Origin: CAMLHP01 sp035759745
Lineage (GTDB): Bacteria > Gemmatimonadota > Gemmatimonadetes > Gemmatimonadales > GWC2-71-9
Direction of reading: 5' to 3'
DNA length: 64,000 nt
NCBI GenBank assembly: GCA_035759745.1
Contig: DASTUF010000013.1
Coordinates: forward strand, 1-64,000
In this document: positions 24,005 to 33,294 of the stretch, piece by piece
How the letters are laid out: each line of letters opens with the position of its first letter
How positions within the stretch are numbered: the stretch's first letter is position 1
Position numbers and translations under genes: made by a program
Notes under the pieces: generated by a model
The model's input: the letters and a program-made list of their open reading frames with translations, nothing else
Database searches by the model: none
Told to the model about the DNA's origin: nothing

Positions 24005-25305
24005 TCGCTGTCATCCGAAAAAAGTCGACGGCCCAGCATGGCCTCGAGGCCCGCAAGTGCGAGCCGGGTTCCGTATCGTGCCTGCACCAGCTCGGCTTCC
24101 GCCTGCGCCAGGTCCACCTGCGCGTCACGCAGGTCCAGAATCGTGGCGGCGCCGGCGCGGTAGCGGCTTTCCTGCACTCGATAGTTCTCCTTCGCCACCA
24201 CCAGCGCCGTCTGCGACAACACCACCGACGCTCGAGCCGTGCGATAGGCCGCCAGGGCCTCGGTGACGTCGGCTCGCGCACCCCGCTCGAGATCGGCGCG
24301 GATGGCGCGCGCGACGTTGGACCTGGTGCGCGCCTCGGCTACCGCCACTTCCCGCTGGCCGCTGCTCCAGAGCGGCCACGAGAATCCCAGCGTGACCGAG
24401 CTGACCGCGCGGGCACTGGGAAAGAACTTCGAGTCGAAGCGCTGATGCGCCCCGCTGAGGTTCACGGTGGGGAAATAATCGCTGCGCTGCGCCCGCAGCA
24501 CCGCGTCGGCCGCGCGCTCGTCAGCCCGCGCGACCCGATAGTCGGGGCCCTGCTCCACCGCCATCGTCAGCGCCGCGGCGTCATCGATCGGCAGCTCGGG
24601 TGGCGGCGCGGTATCGATGGGCGCGGCATCGACCGAGCGGTCCGAGCCGACCCGGCGACCCAGGTTGAGCTGGGCCACCTCGAGCGCTGCGCGCTGCCGC
24701 AGCAGCTCGACCCGCGCACGGGTCAGGTCCAGCACCAGCTGCAAGGAGTCGCTCTGTACCACCGCGCCCGATGCCACCCGCGCCCGGGCGACCTTCAAGC
24801 CTTCCTCGGCGCGCTGGACCTGCTGCTCGGCGCTGGCCAGCAGCTCGTGGCCGGCGAGCACCGCATAGTACTCCTGCTCGGTCAGAAGCGCCGCAGCGAA
24901 CCGGGCCCGGGCCTCGTCCGCATTCGCGGCATCGAGTGCGGCGCCGGCCCGGGACAGTTCCGCCAGCTTGCGCAAGCTGAACAGCTCATAGCGGGCGTCC
25001 GCCCGCGCGGTCACCGAGGTGCTCTGCAGCTCGCCGGTGCCGAGGTTGAAGAAGCCGCTGGAGTACTTGGTCACGTCCAGCCCGACCGAGACCGACGGCA
25101 GGATGAAGGCGAGCCGAGCCGCGCGACGGCCCCACTCGGCGCTCTCGACCGTGCCAAGCGCGCCAACGTAGTCCGGATCCAGCCGGGCCGATCGCTCCAG
25201 CGCCTCGGCCAGCGTCACCACCGGCGTGACCGCCATGGTGTCCTGCGCGGCGACCGGGACTGAGAGCACTGCGAGGAGCACGATTCCGCCAAACATTCGC
25301 TTCAT
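24001..25305 (-). CDS. TolC-family outer membrane efflux protein
   Basis: 434 residues with a signal peptide (MKRMFGGIVLLAVLSVPVAAQ). Two internally similar halves of long helices are seen, with the family pattern LNLGRRVG near the middle and ATILDLRDAQVDLAQAEAELVQARYGT in the second half. It forms the outer-membrane barrel and periplasmic tunnel of the tripartite pump, which shows that the organism has an outer membrane. It lies between pump and adaptor genes with 4-nt overlaps at both ends. Confidence 0.93.
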   Translation of the reverse strand: MKRMFGGIVLLAVLSVPVAAQDTMAVTPVVTLAEALERSARLDPDYVGALGTVESAEWGRRAARLAFILPSVSVGLDVTKYSSGFFNLGTGELQSTSVTARADARYELFSLRKLAELSRAGAALDAANADEARARFAAALLTEQEYYAVLAGHELLASAEQQVQRAEEGLKVARARVASGAVVQSDSLQLVLDLTRARVELLRQRAALEVAQLNLGRRVGSDRSVDAAPIDTAPPPELPIDDAAALTMAVEQGPDYRVARADERAADAVLRAQRSDYFPTVNLSGAHQRFDSKFFPSARAVSSVTLGFSWPLWSSGQREVAVAEARTRSNVARAIRADLERGARADVTEALAAYRTARASVVLSQTALVVAKENYRVQESRYRAGAATILDLRDAQVDLAQAEAELVQARYGTRLALAGLEAMLGRRLFSDDSE

Positions 25306-28300
25306 TCAGCAGCCTCCGCCGGCGCGAGCTGGTGCGCGTGACGGCGGCGCCCGAAGCGCTCCAGCAATCGGTCGAACACCAGGTAGGCCACCGGAATCAG
25401 GAACAGCGTCAGCACCGTGGAAAAGATCATGCCGCCTACGATGGCGTAGCCCAGCGGGCGGCGGCTCATCGAGCCCGCCCCCAGCCCCAGGGCAATCGGC
25501 AGTGCCCCCATGATGGTGGCCACACTGGTCATGAGGATGGGCCGGAGCCGGATCCGGCCCGCCTCCAGCACCGCGTCGAGCGTGGACATGCCCCGCTCGC
25601 GCAACTGGTTGGTGTACTCCACCAGCAGGATGCCGTTCTTGGTCACCAGGCCGATCAGCAGGATCATGCCGATCTGGCTGTACAGGTTGATGGTCGAACC
25701 GGCCAGCTGCAGCGTGATCAGCGCGCCGGTCACGGCCAGCGGCACCGCAAGCAGCACCGTGAACGGGTGCACCAGCGATTCGAACTGGGCGGCCAGCACC
25801 ATGAACACCACCAGGAGCGCAAGGCCGAAGGCGAAGTACAACGCGCTGCCGCTTTCCTCGAGCTCGCGCGATTCGCCCGCCAGCTCGGTGGTGCTGCCGG
25901 CGGGGAGCACCTCGTCGGCCAGCGCGTTGAGCGAGTCGAGCGCCTGCCCCAGGGTGAACCCGGGCGCGAGGTTGGCGGTGATCGAGAACGAGCGCACCCG
26001 GTTGAAGTGCAGCAGCGACTGGGCGCCCACGCCCTCCTCCACCGAGGTGAGGGCCGACATCTGGATCAGCTGGTCATCCGCGCCGCGCACGTAGAGCCCG
26101 GCCATGTCCGACGGTGTAGCCCGCTCCTCCGGCCGCAGCTGGACGATCACGTCATACAGCTTGTTGTTCTGGGTGAACGTGCTGACCTGCCGGCCGCCCA
26201 GCAACGTCTGGAAGGTGGACGCCACGGCCCGGATCGGCACTCCCAGGTTCTCCGCGCGGTCGCGGTCGAAACGCACGGTCAGCTCCGGCTTGTTGATCCG
26301 GAGGTCGGTATCGACGTTGACCAGTCCCGGGATCATTCGCGCCCGCGCAAGCATCGTGTCCAGCGCCAGCTTGAGCGAGTCGAAGTCGGGATTGCGCACC
26401 ACGAAGTCCACCGGGCTGCCGAAGCCGCCGAAGGCCGGCGGGTTGTTGGCGAAGGCCATGACGCCCGGCACCCCGAAGTATTGCGGCTGGACCTCGTTGA
26501 TCACGTCCTGCACCCGGCGGTCACGCTCCTCGAAGTCGGTCAGGCGCGCGAAAATGATGCCCTGGTTCACGCGGCCGCCGAACCCGATGATGCTGAAGAA
26601 GCCGTCGATATCCTCGGTGCGGTCGAGAATCGCCTCCAGCTGCCGCTGGTACTCGTCGGTGTACTCCACGGTCGCGCCTTCCGGTGCGATCGCGAACGTG
26701 ATGAAGAAGCCCCGGTCCTCGGGCGGGATGAACTCGCGCTCCAGCGAGCGGAATGTGATCCCCGCAACCAGGAGCACGGCGACTGCGCCGGCCACCACCA
26801 CCAGCGGCCGGGCCACGGCCCACCGCAGCAGCCGCGCGTACCCGTTGGCAATCCCGTCGAAGCCGCGCTCCAGCGCCTGGTAGATCGGGCCGTGGCGGGG
26901 TGGTACCCGGAGGATGCGGGCACACAGCATCGGGGTGAGCGTCAGCGCCACGAAGCCCGAAACCACCACCGAGCCCGCCACTGCGATGCCGAACTCGTTG
27001 AACAGCCGCCCGGTATTGCCCTCCAGGAACGCCAGCGGCGTGAACACCGCCACCAGCGCGATGGTGGTCGCGATCACCGCGAAGGCGATCTCCCGGGTGC
27101 CGTTGGTTGCGGCGGTGATGGGATCCTCTCCCAGCTCCTCCTGGTGGCGGTAGGCGTTCTCCAGCACGATGATCGCGTCATCGACCACGATGCCGATGGC
27201 CAGCGTGAGCGCGAGCAGCGTGACGTTGTTGATCGAGAACCCCAGGAAGTACATGATCGCGAAAGTCGAGATGATCGAGGCCGGGATCGCGATGCCGGGG
27301 ATGATCGTTGCCCGGAGGTTCCGGAGGAACAGGAAGATGATCACGATCACCAGGCCCGCGGCGATCAGCAGCGTCTCCTGGGCCTCGCTGATCGAGCGTT
27401 TCACGAAGGTCGAGGCGTCGAAGGCCACCTCCAGTGACACCCCCGGCGGCAGCGCCTGCTGGATCCGCGGCAACTCGGCGTGGATCGCGTCCGCCACTTC
27501 GATCAGGTTGGACTTGGACTGGCGGATCACTCCCACGGCGACCGCCGCCGTGCCGTTGTAGCGCAGCACGCTGCGCTCGTCTTCCGGTCCCAATTCGACC
27601 GTGCCAAGCTCCCGCAGCTTCACCAGCTGCCCACCCTCGTTCGACACCGTGAGGTCGCCGAACTCCTCCGGCGTCTTGAGCTGGCCCAGGGAGCGGACCG
27701 AGAACTCCCGGCGCTCGCTCTCGATCCGCCCGGCCGGAACCTCGACATTGCGCGACTGGATCGCCGCCTCGACATCCTGGACCGTGAGGCCCCGGGCCGC
27801 CAGCTCGCCCGGATCCAGCCACACCCGCATGGCGAACCTGCGTTCGCCGAAGATCTGGGCCTGGCCTACGCCCGGCAGGCTCTGCAGCCGGGGCTTGACG
27901 ATCCGGTCTCCAATGTCCGAGAGCTGGAGCAGCGAGTAGTTTTCGCCCTTGAGCGCCAGCCACACGAACGGCTGCGCGTCCGCCTCCTGCTTGGCGATCA
28001 CCGGCTCTTCGATGTCCTGCGGCAGGCGGCCCCGCACCCGGGAGACCCGGTCGCGCACATCCTGCGCCGCGTCGTCCACGTCGCGGTCGAGGGTAAACTC
28101 GATGGTGATGTTGCTGAACTGCTCGGCGCTGGCGCTGGTGAGCGTCCGGATGCCGGGCACCGTGCTGAGCTCCTCCTCCAGGATGTCGGTAATGGCCGAC
28201 TCCACCACCTGGGGATTGGCACCAGGCAGGAAGGTGCTGACCGAGATGATGGGCGGGTCGACGTCCGGATACTCCCGGACCGAGAGCTGGGTGTAGCCGA

Positions 28301-28379
28301 TCACGCCGAACAGGATGAGCGCCAGGCTCATCATGCTGGCCAGGACCGGCCGCTGAATAGAAATGTCGGATAGTTTCAT
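25302..28379 (-). CDS. RND multidrug efflux pump, HAE1 (AcrB) type
   Basis: 1025 residues, full length. Twelve membrane segments and two large periplasmic loops are arranged as in AcrB. TM4 carries the proton-relay aspartates (LTLAIGIVVDDAIIVLEN). Other conserved spots are the start MKLSDISIQRPVLASMMSLALILFGVIGY, PDVDPPIISVST, LRNLRATIIPGIAIPASI and GLVTKNGILLVEYTNQLRERG. It is powered by proton flow and captures substrates in the periplasm. First gene of the efflux operon; a pair of heptamer arrays lies in its 5' flank. Confidence 0.96.
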   Translation of the reverse strand: MKLSDISIQRPVLASMMSLALILFGVIGYTQLSVREYPDVDPPIISVSTFLPGANPQVVESAITDILEEELSTVPGIRTLTSASAEQFSNITIEFTLDRDVDDAAQDVRDRVSRVRGRLPQDIEEPVIAKQEADAQPFVWLALKGENYSLLQLSDIGDRIVKPRLQSLPGVGQAQIFGERRFAMRVWLDPGELAARGLTVQDVEAAIQSRNVEVPAGRIESERREFSVRSLGQLKTPEEFGDLTVSNEGGQLVKLRELGTVELGPEDERSVLRYNGTAAVAVGVIRQSKSNLIEVADAIHAELPRIQQALPPGVSLEVAFDASTFVKRSISEAQETLLIAAGLVIVIIFLFLRNLRATIIPGIAIPASIISTFAIMYFLGFSINNVTLLALTLAIGIVVDDAIIVLENAYRHQEELGEDPITAATNGTREIAFAVIATTIALVAVFTPLAFLEGNTGRLFNEFGIAVAGSVVVSGFVALTLTPMLCARILRVPPRHGPIYQALERGFDGIANGYARLLRWAVARPLVVVAGAVAVLLVAGITFRSLEREFIPPEDRGFFITFAIAPEGATVEYTDEYQRQLEAILDRTEDIDGFFSIIGFGGRVNQGIIFARLTDFEERDRRVQDVINEVQPQYFGVPGVMAFANNPPAFGGFGSPVDFVVRNPDFDSLKLALDTMLARARMIPGLVNVDTDLRINKPELTVRFDRDRAENLGVPIRAVASTFQTLLGGRQVSTFTQNNKLYDVIVQLRPEERATPSDMAGLYVRGADDQLIQMSALTSVEEGVGAQSLLHFNRVRSFSITANLAPGFTLGQALDSLNALADEVLPAGSTTELAGESRELEESGSALYFAFGLALLVVFMVLAAQFESLVHPFTVLLAVPLAVTGALITLQLAGSTINLYSQIGMILLIGLVTKNGILLVEYTNQLRERGMSTLDAVLEAGRIRLRPILMTSVATIMGALPIALGLGAGSMSRRPLGYAIVGGMIFSTVLTLFLIPVAYLVFDRLLERFGRRRHAHQLAPAEAAE

Positions 28380-28381
28380 AT

Positions 28382-28450
28382 ATGTGGCTTATGGCGTATG
28401 GCCTATGGCTTGAGCCCAAAGGCCCTAAACCCTACGCCATACGCCCTATG
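28382..28450. repeat. Head-to-head heptamer arrays upstream of the RND pump gene
   Basis: The left array (28382-28416) has units ATGTGGC, TTATGGC, GTATGGC, CTATGGC, TTGAGCC. The right array (28423-28450) has CCCTAAA, CCCTACG, CCATACG, CCCTATG. They are imperfect inverted copies. Unlike the other arrays this one borders a start codon, within the 5' untranslated part of the efflux operon. Confidence 0.75.
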
Positions 28451-28529
28451 TCCTCCTCGGTTTCAGCCCGGAACCATGCCGTGACCAGAATGTCATGCTC
28501 ACGAAAGGTTGATAGTGTGCTGCGTCACG

Positions 28530-28556
28530 TTGCCAACTTCAGCGCAGTCATACATT
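28530..28556 (+). promoter_or_regulatory. Weak promoter candidate
   Basis: TTGCCA and TACATT are separated by 15 nt, and the -10 ends 8 nt before ATG 28565. The spacing is short, so this is only a candidate. Confidence 0.25.
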
Positions 28557-28564
28557 AAGCGTCC

Positions 28565-28924
28565 ATGGCACCGAAGCTGTCCTCCCGCCAGCTGGCGCAG
28601 CTCGCATTCCTCGAGACCGTGCCACCCAAGCTGGACCGGATCCGGCGGATCGTGGAAGCCATGGCGGCCATGCAGGTCGATGAGGTCATGACGCGCCAGT
28701 TGGGACGCATGCTCGATGAGATCAAGGCGGGCGCGCAGGCGCAGGGATTCGGCGCGGTGGCGGAATCAGCGGGCATCATGAGTACGCTGAGCCGGCGCGG
28801 TGGAGGGCTCCAGATGAAGGTGCGAGGACTGAGGGAATTGCTGGCAGGACTCAACACCAATCTGGAAGGTGCCAGGCGACAGGCCAGCGAGCCAGTCGCC
28901 ACGGCGGAGGACGTCGGGAGCTAG
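28565..28924 (+). CDS. Small helical hypothetical protein
   Basis: 119 residues, all-helical, with no signal peptide. The pattern (LDEIKAGAQAQGFGAVAESAGIMSTLSRRGG, then MKVRGLRELLAGLNTNLEGARRQA) faintly resembles a histidine-phosphotransfer helical bundle, but the phosphorylatable His is absent. No family is recognised. It diverges from the RND operon, and its stop overlaps the stop of the small membrane protein on the other strand (shared CTAG at 28921-28924). Confidence 0.6.
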   Translation: MAPKLSSRQLAQLAFLETVPPKLDRIRRIVEAMAAMQVDEVMTRQLGRMLDEIKAGAQAQGFGAVAESAGIMSTLSRRGGGLQMKVRGLRELLAGLNTNLEGARRQASEPVATAEDVGS

Positions 28925-29079
28925 CGGCGGCGGGCGGCGACCCGGTCAATGACCGGTCCCGCCATCAGTGCCACCATGCCGTTGACCAGCCCACCGATGA
29001 CAGCGGAGACAAATCCGAGGGCAAAGAGGATTGCCGACGCGCCAATGATGGCGAAAAGCATTCCAAAGTAGTACAGCAC
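28921..29079 (-). CDS. Small membrane protein
   Basis: 52 residues from GTG 29079, which has GGAG 6 nt upstream. An ATG at 29061 is the alternative. The sequence is mostly hydrophobic (MLFAIIGASAILFALGFVSAVIGGLVNGMVALMAGPV), giving one long or two short membrane segments, and ends in a basic tail (VAARRR). Function unknown. It is convergent with the helical protein gene. Confidence 0.5.
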   Translation of the reverse strand: MLYYFGMLFAIIGASAILFALGFVSAVIGGLVNGMVALMAGPVIDRVAARRR

Positions 29080-29169
29080 TCGAGTCTCCAGTGTTCGGGC
29101 GACGGGTCCGGGCAGCAACAAGCTTACCGTCGCCGTGTTTCACCATCAACCCCCCGGGGGGTAGGACCC

Positions 29170-30153
29170 ATGAAGACCATTGCCATTCTCGCGGCGGCTC
29201 TGTTTGCCGCTGCCCCACTGGCCGCACAGGACCCTGTCCGGCCCGATACCTCCGCCAAGCCCGCGGTTCCGGACTCCGTCCTCCGCGACACGCTGGGCGG
29301 CCGGGCACGCGGCCAGGAACCGATTCGGGTCGATACTGCCGCACCCGTCATCGTGGACTCGGCCAACCCGACCGTGACGCCGCCGGTGGCGGCCCCTCCG
29401 GTGGTTGATCCGGCCGCGCCTGACACGGCGGCGCCCGATGCAGCGGTACCGGCGCTCCCGCCGATCGCGGATCCAGCCATGCCGGATTCCGCCAAGCCCG
29501 ACTCGGTCGAGTACCCCAAGGCGGACGAGCCGATGGATTCCGACAAGCCCGATGCTGAACCTGAAGCCACGCCCGACGCCGATGTCCCGGCGGTGGGCGG
29601 TGGGGCTCTGCCGTCAGGCTGGAGCGCCCGCGGCGACAAGACCAAGGAGCTCACCGGCGTAGCGTTTGCCACCATGGGTGACGGCTTTCACGTCACCACC
29701 GGCCCCGCGGGCATCTTCTACCGCGCGGAGGACCAGGTGGAGAACAACTTCCACGCCGAGGCCGAGCTGACCCAGACCAAGGCGCCGGAGCATGCGGAGG
29801 CCTACGGACTTTTCTTCGGCGGCACCGGGCTTGAAAGCACGGGCCAGAAGTACACCTACTTTCTGGTGCGCGGCGATGGACAGTTCACCATCAAGCAGCG
29901 CAATGCCGACATCGTGAACACCGTGGTTGACTGGACCCCGAACGCGGCCGTGGTCAAGGCGGACGCCGAGGGCAAGGCCACCAACACGCTGGCCATCGAC
30001 GCCAAGGGTGAGACCATCATCTTCGGCGCCAACGGCCAGACGCTGCACACGATGGACGTGCGGCCAGAGCAAATGAACGGAATCGTTGGGTTGCGGGTCA
30101 ACCACAACCTCGACGTGCATGTCAACAAGTTTGATGTAGACGACCAGCAGTAA
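29170..30153 (+). CDS. Exported protein with Pro/Asp/Ala linker and beta-sandwich domain
   Basis: 327 residues. Signal peptide MKTIAILAAALFAAAPLAAQ. Residues ~22-145 are a low-complexity linker rich in P, D, A and V. Residues ~150-327 look like a concanavalin-type beta sandwich (DKTKELTGVAFATMGDGFHVTTGP; EAYGLFFGG; YTYFLVRGDGQFTIKQRN; VGLRVNHNLDVHVNKFDV), similar to DUF1080-like sugar-binding domains. It is likely secreted or surface-attached. A G-rich ribosome site lies just upstream. The TAA stop is the first part of a heptamer array. Confidence 0.75.
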   Translation: MKTIAILAAALFAAAPLAAQDPVRPDTSAKPAVPDSVLRDTLGGRARGQEPIRVDTAAPVIVDSANPTVTPPVAAPPVVDPAAPDTAAPDAAVPALPPIADPAMPDSAKPDSVEYPKADEPMDSDKPDAEPEATPDADVPAVGGGALPSGWSARGDKTKELTGVAFATMGDGFHVTTGPAGIFYRAEDQVENNFHAEAELTQTKAPEHAEAYGLFFGGTGLESTGQKYTYFLVRGDGQFTIKQRNADIVNTVVDWTPNAAVVKADAEGKATNTLAIDAKGETIIFGANGQTLHTMDVRPEQMNGIVGLRVNHNLDVHVNKFDVDDQQ

Positions 30154-30202
30154 GTGGGAAGTGGGGAGTGGGAAGTGGGAAGAGCACCTCCCACTCCCCA
30201 CT
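30153..30202. repeat. Heptamer array with inverted partner after a stop codon
   Basis: Four units (AGTGGGA, AGTGGGG, AGTGGGA, AGTGGGA) begin with the final A of the TAA stop at 30151-30153. After 8 nt an inverted pair of units (TCCCACT, CCCCACT; 30189-30202) can pair with them to form a hairpin, a plausible terminator before the heme operon. Confidence 0.85.
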
Positions 30203-30235
30203 TGCACGTCCCGCCTTTCCCCTCCTGTCTCCGTA

Positions 30236-30263
30236 TTGTTACCCCCGTACATGTCCGAATAGT
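30236..30263 (+). promoter_or_regulatory. Candidate promoter of the heme operon
   Basis: TTGTTA and AATAGT are separated by 16 nt, about 55 nt before the hemA start. The match to consensus is moderate. It is the best candidate between the preceding heptamer hairpin and hemA. Confidence 0.3.
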
Positions 30264-30317
30264 GCCGCAGGGGCCCGGGATCTAGCTTCTCCTTCCCATG
30301 CCTCGGTCGCCCCGTCA

Positions 30318-31604
30318 ATGCCGCTACTCTGCGTCGGAGTAAGCCACCACACCGCTCCGCTGGCGGTGCGGGAGCAGGTTGCTGTCGCCCGCGGCCGTAC
30401 CATCGAGATGCTCGCCACGTCCCGGCTGCGGGATGCAGCCCGGGAACTCGGATTGCGGGAGGTGGTGCTGCTCTCCACCTGCAACCGCACTGAGCTGTAC
30501 GGTGCCGCAGGGAATCCCGGAAGCCGGTTCACCGCCTTCCCCACCGAGGCGCAGGGGCTGCTGGCCCAGGCGTGCGCTGTCTCGCCTTCCGTCATTGCTC
30601 CCCACCTGTTTACCGCTGTCGGGCACGGTGCCGTCCGGCACCTGTGCCTGGTGGCGGCCGGGCTCGACTCCCAGGTTCCCGGCGAGGCAGAGGTGCTGGG
30701 CCAGGTAGCGGAGGCACACCGAACCGCGTCGCACGCCGGAGTCTCGGGCCCCATTCTGGGCGCCGCGTTCCGGAGTGCTGTGCGCGCGGGCCGCCGGGTT
30801 CGTAGCGAGACCGGGATCGGGCGGCTGCCGTCCAGCGTGGCAAGTGAAGGCGTCCGCGCCTTGCTGGAACGCCTGCCTCAGAAGGCCCGTTCCATCCTGG
30901 TGGTTGGAACCGGGCAAATGGCACGCGCGGCGGCCCAGGTGCTGGCGGCAAAGCGGGTGCGCCAACTCCGTGTCGTTGGCCGGTCCGATGGCCCGCTCCA
31001 CCAGCTGTGCCGCAACGTCGGCGCCGAGCCGGTGCCGTGGCACCACCTGCAGCGTGCAGTAGCGGAAGCGGACGGGGTGATCACCGCTACAGCCGCGCCT
31101 CACCCCGTGATCCCGCTGAGCCTGATGGCCAGCGTGCTCGACCTGCGGGGGCGTTCGGCGCCGCTCATCCTGGTGGACATCGCCGTACCCCGCGATGTGG
31201 AACCGGGCGTTGCCTCGCTTGGCAACGTGGAACTGCTGGACCTTGACCAGCTGAAGCCGCGACTGGCCGACAATGTCGCGGCCCGCCGCCGGGATGTACC
31301 AGCGGCCGAGGCCATCGTCAGTGAGGAAGTCACCCACTTCGAATCCTGGCGCCGTGGCGCCGCGCTCAAGCCGGTTCTCGCGGGGCTGCATTCCAGAGCG
31401 GAGATGGTTCGCCGGCAGGAAGTGGAGCGGGCGCTCCGCCGCATCGGTCCAGTGGATGAGCAGGTACGCCAGCAGGTGGTGGCGCTCAGCCGGTCGCTGG
31501 TCGGCAAGCTCCTCGACTCGCCGTCACGCCGGCTGCGCCTCGCCGACCCGGCCGAAGCCGGTCGTTGGGCCGACGCGATCGAACAACTCTTCGACCTCGA
31601 ATGA
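30318..31604 (+). CDS. hemA: Glutamyl-tRNA reductase
   Basis: 428 residues, normal length. The catalytic Cys55 lies in LLSTCNRTELYG. The NADPH-binding Rossmann segment SILVVGTGQMARAAAQVL and the family motif FRSAVRAGRRVRSETGI follow, and a C-terminal dimerisation helix ends in EQLFDLE. The enzyme reduces glutamyl-tRNA(Glu) to glutamate-1-semialdehyde, the first step of tetrapyrrole synthesis by the C5 route. ATG 30318 begins at the conserved MPLLCVGVSHHTAP. First gene of the nine-gene heme operon; it overlaps hemC by 4 nt. Confidence 0.96.
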   Translation: MPLLCVGVSHHTAPLAVREQVAVARGRTIEMLATSRLRDAARELGLREVVLLSTCNRTELYGAAGNPGSRFTAFPTEAQGLLAQACAVSPSVIAPHLFTAVGHGAVRHLCLVAAGLDSQVPGEAEVLGQVAEAHRTASHAGVSGPILGAAFRSAVRAGRRVRSETGIGRLPSSVASEGVRALLERLPQKARSILVVGTGQMARAAAQVLAAKRVRQLRVVGRSDGPLHQLCRNVGAEPVPWHHLQRAVAEADGVITATAAPHPVIPLSLMASVLDLRGRSAPLILVDIAVPRDVEPGVASLGNVELLDLDQLKPRLADNVAARRRDVPAAEAIVSEEVTHFESWRRGAALKPVLAGLHSRAEMVRRQEVERALRRIGPVDEQVRQQVVALSRSLVGKLLDSPSRRLRLADPAEAGRWADAIEQLFDLE

Positions 31605-32527
31605 GCCGCCGCGCGCCGGGTGTTCCTGTCCTGCGTATCGGCACCCGCGGCTCGATGCTGGCGCTGACGCAGGCTCGCCTCATCGGTGCCAGACTCGCGG
31701 CCCAGCGTCGAGCGGTGCCCGAGGAAGTGATCATCGCCAGCGACGGTGACCGCGACACCGATACCCCGCTTCAGGCGCTGGCCAATCCCGGTGTCTTTAC
31801 CAGTGCGCTGGAGCGGGGACTGCTCGACGGCACGATCGATGTTGCGGTGCATTCGCTGAAGGACCTGCCGGTGGAGCCGACTCCTGGTCTCGCTCTCGCA
31901 GCCGTCGGATTCCGGGAGGATCCGCGGGATGCGCTGCTTTCGGAGTCGCGTCATTCGATCGCCTCGCTGCCTCCCGGCGCCCGGGTCGGCAGCTGCAGTG
32001 TGAGGCGTACCGCGCAGTTGCTGGCGCTGCGGCCAGACCTCCGGATGCTGCCCCTTCGCGGCAATATCGATACGCGCATCGGCCAGTTGCTGGCCGGCCG
32101 CTTCGACGCAATCGTGCTTGCCATGGCGGGGTTGGCCCGGCTCGGGCTCGGTGCCGGCCTGGTGCACCCGCTGCCGCTGGCCCAGCTCCTGCCGGCGCCG
32201 GGACAGGGCGCACTGGCGATTCAATGCCGGCTCGACGACTCAGCCACGCGGGCGGCAGTGGAGCCACTCGACAATTGCGAGTGCCGCGCGGCGACCATCG
32301 CGGAACGCGCATTCCTGGAGGGCCTGGGCGGCGGCTGCCTGGCGCCGGTCGCCGCATCCGCGACCGTCACCGGAGGGGAACTGATGCTGCTCGGCGCCGT
32401 GTTCTCGACCGACGGCCAGCAGGCGGTGCGGGTAAGGGAGCTGGGCAGCGTCCGGCAAGCGCGCGACATCGGGCTCCACGCCGCGCACGGCGCGCTGGCC
32501 AGGGGCGCGGTCGGGGGGCTCGGGTGA
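31601..32527 (+). CDS. hemC: Hydroxymethylbilane synthase (porphobilinogen deaminase)
   Basis: 308 residues. It begins with the conserved RIGTRGSMLALTQA and has HSLKDLP and DARDALLS-like segments of the active site. The dipyrromethane cofactor is attached at the Cys of LGGGCLAPVA (about Cys246). It polymerises four porphobilinogen molecules into hydroxymethylbilane. It overlaps hemA by ATGA and hemD by GTGA. Confidence 0.96.
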   Translation: MSRRAPGVPVLRIGTRGSMLALTQARLIGARLAAQRRAVPEEVIIASDGDRDTDTPLQALANPGVFTSALERGLLDGTIDVAVHSLKDLPVEPTPGLALAAVGFREDPRDALLSESRHSIASLPPGARVGSCSVRRTAQLLALRPDLRMLPLRGNIDTRIGQLLAGRFDAIVLAMAGLARLGLGAGLVHPLPLAQLLPAPGQGALAIQCRLDDSATRAAVEPLDNCECRAATIAERAFLEGLGGGCLAPVAASATVTGGELMLLGAVFSTDGQQAVRVRELGSVRQARDIGLHAAHGALARGAVGGLG

Positions 32528-33294
32528 GCGCGCTCTCAGGTCGAACCGTCGTGGTCACGCGGCCGCATACCGCGCCCGACAGCCTGGTTGCAGCATTGCG
32601 CCGCAGCGGGGCTCATGCGCTGTGCTGCCCGCTGACCGAACTGCGCCAGGCTGACGACTTGTCGGACCTCGATGCCGAACTGGCGGGGCCGAAGCGACCG
32701 GACTGGGTCGTCTTCACCAGCGCGGCTGCCGTGGACGTGGTCTGCGACCACACGCGGAAATCAGGCGCCGTCTTCCCGGCGGGGACTCGGATTGCCGCGG
32801 TGGGCCCGGCGACCGCGCAAGCGCTGGAGCGGCACGGTCTCACGGCGGACGCCATGCCCGCCGACCACCGGGGCGCCGCCTTCGGCGCATCCCTCGGGCC
32901 TCTGAGCCACCTGCGCGTGCTCCTGCCACGGTCCGACATCGGGCGGGAGGAGACAGTGGCTGCCCTCCGCGGCGCCGGCGCCGAGGTGGTTCCCGTCACT
33001 GTCTATCACACCATGCCCGTCCGGCCCGCCGCCAGTCACCTGGCGCTGCTCCGCGGCGCCATGGACGCGATCACCTTCATGGCTCCCTCCGCTGTACGGA
33101 GCTTCGCCGCGCTGCTCTCCGACGATGCGGTGTCGGTGTTGAAGGCGACGACGGTCGCCTGTATCGGGCCCACCACCGCGGCCGAGGTGCGAGGCCTCGG
33201 CGTCTCGCGGCCACTCACCGCACCGGCCGGCGATACCAACGCGCTGGTGGCGCTGCTGGAGCGGCACTTCGCCGCCTCGAGGCGGCCCGCGTGA
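32524..33294 (+). CDS. hemD: Uroporphyrinogen-III synthase
   Basis: 256 residues starting at GTG 32524 (4-nt overlap with hemC). The sequence is poorly conserved, as usual for HemD, but shows the family landmarks: VVVTRPHTAPDSL at the start, DWVVFTSAAAVDVV, VLLPRSDIGREETVAALRGAGAEVVPVTVYHT and ITFMAPSAVRSF. It closes hydroxymethylbilane with inversion of ring D. The operon context supports the call. It overlaps hemB by GTGA. Confidence 0.93.
   Translation: MSALSGRTVVVTRPHTAPDSLVAALRRSGAHALCCPLTELRQADDLSDLDAELAGPKRPDWVVFTSAAAVDVVCDHTRKSGAVFPAGTRIAAVGPATAQALERHGLTADAMPADHRGAAFGASLGPLSHLRVLLPRSDIGREETVAALRGAGAEVVPVTVYHTMPVRPAASHLALLRGAMDAITFMAPSAVRSFAALLSDDAVSVLKATTVACIGPTTAAEVRGLGVSRPLTAPAGDTNALVALLERHFAASRRPA

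Noticed and set aside
21131..24163. A 1010-codon plus-strand open frame
   Set aside because: It lies antisense to the HExxH protein and the efflux adaptor genes and has no recognisable motif or ribosome site.
25332..27437. A 701-codon plus-strand open frame
   Set aside because: It is antisense to the RND pump gene; its His/Arg/Gln-rich composition is typical of a shadow frame.
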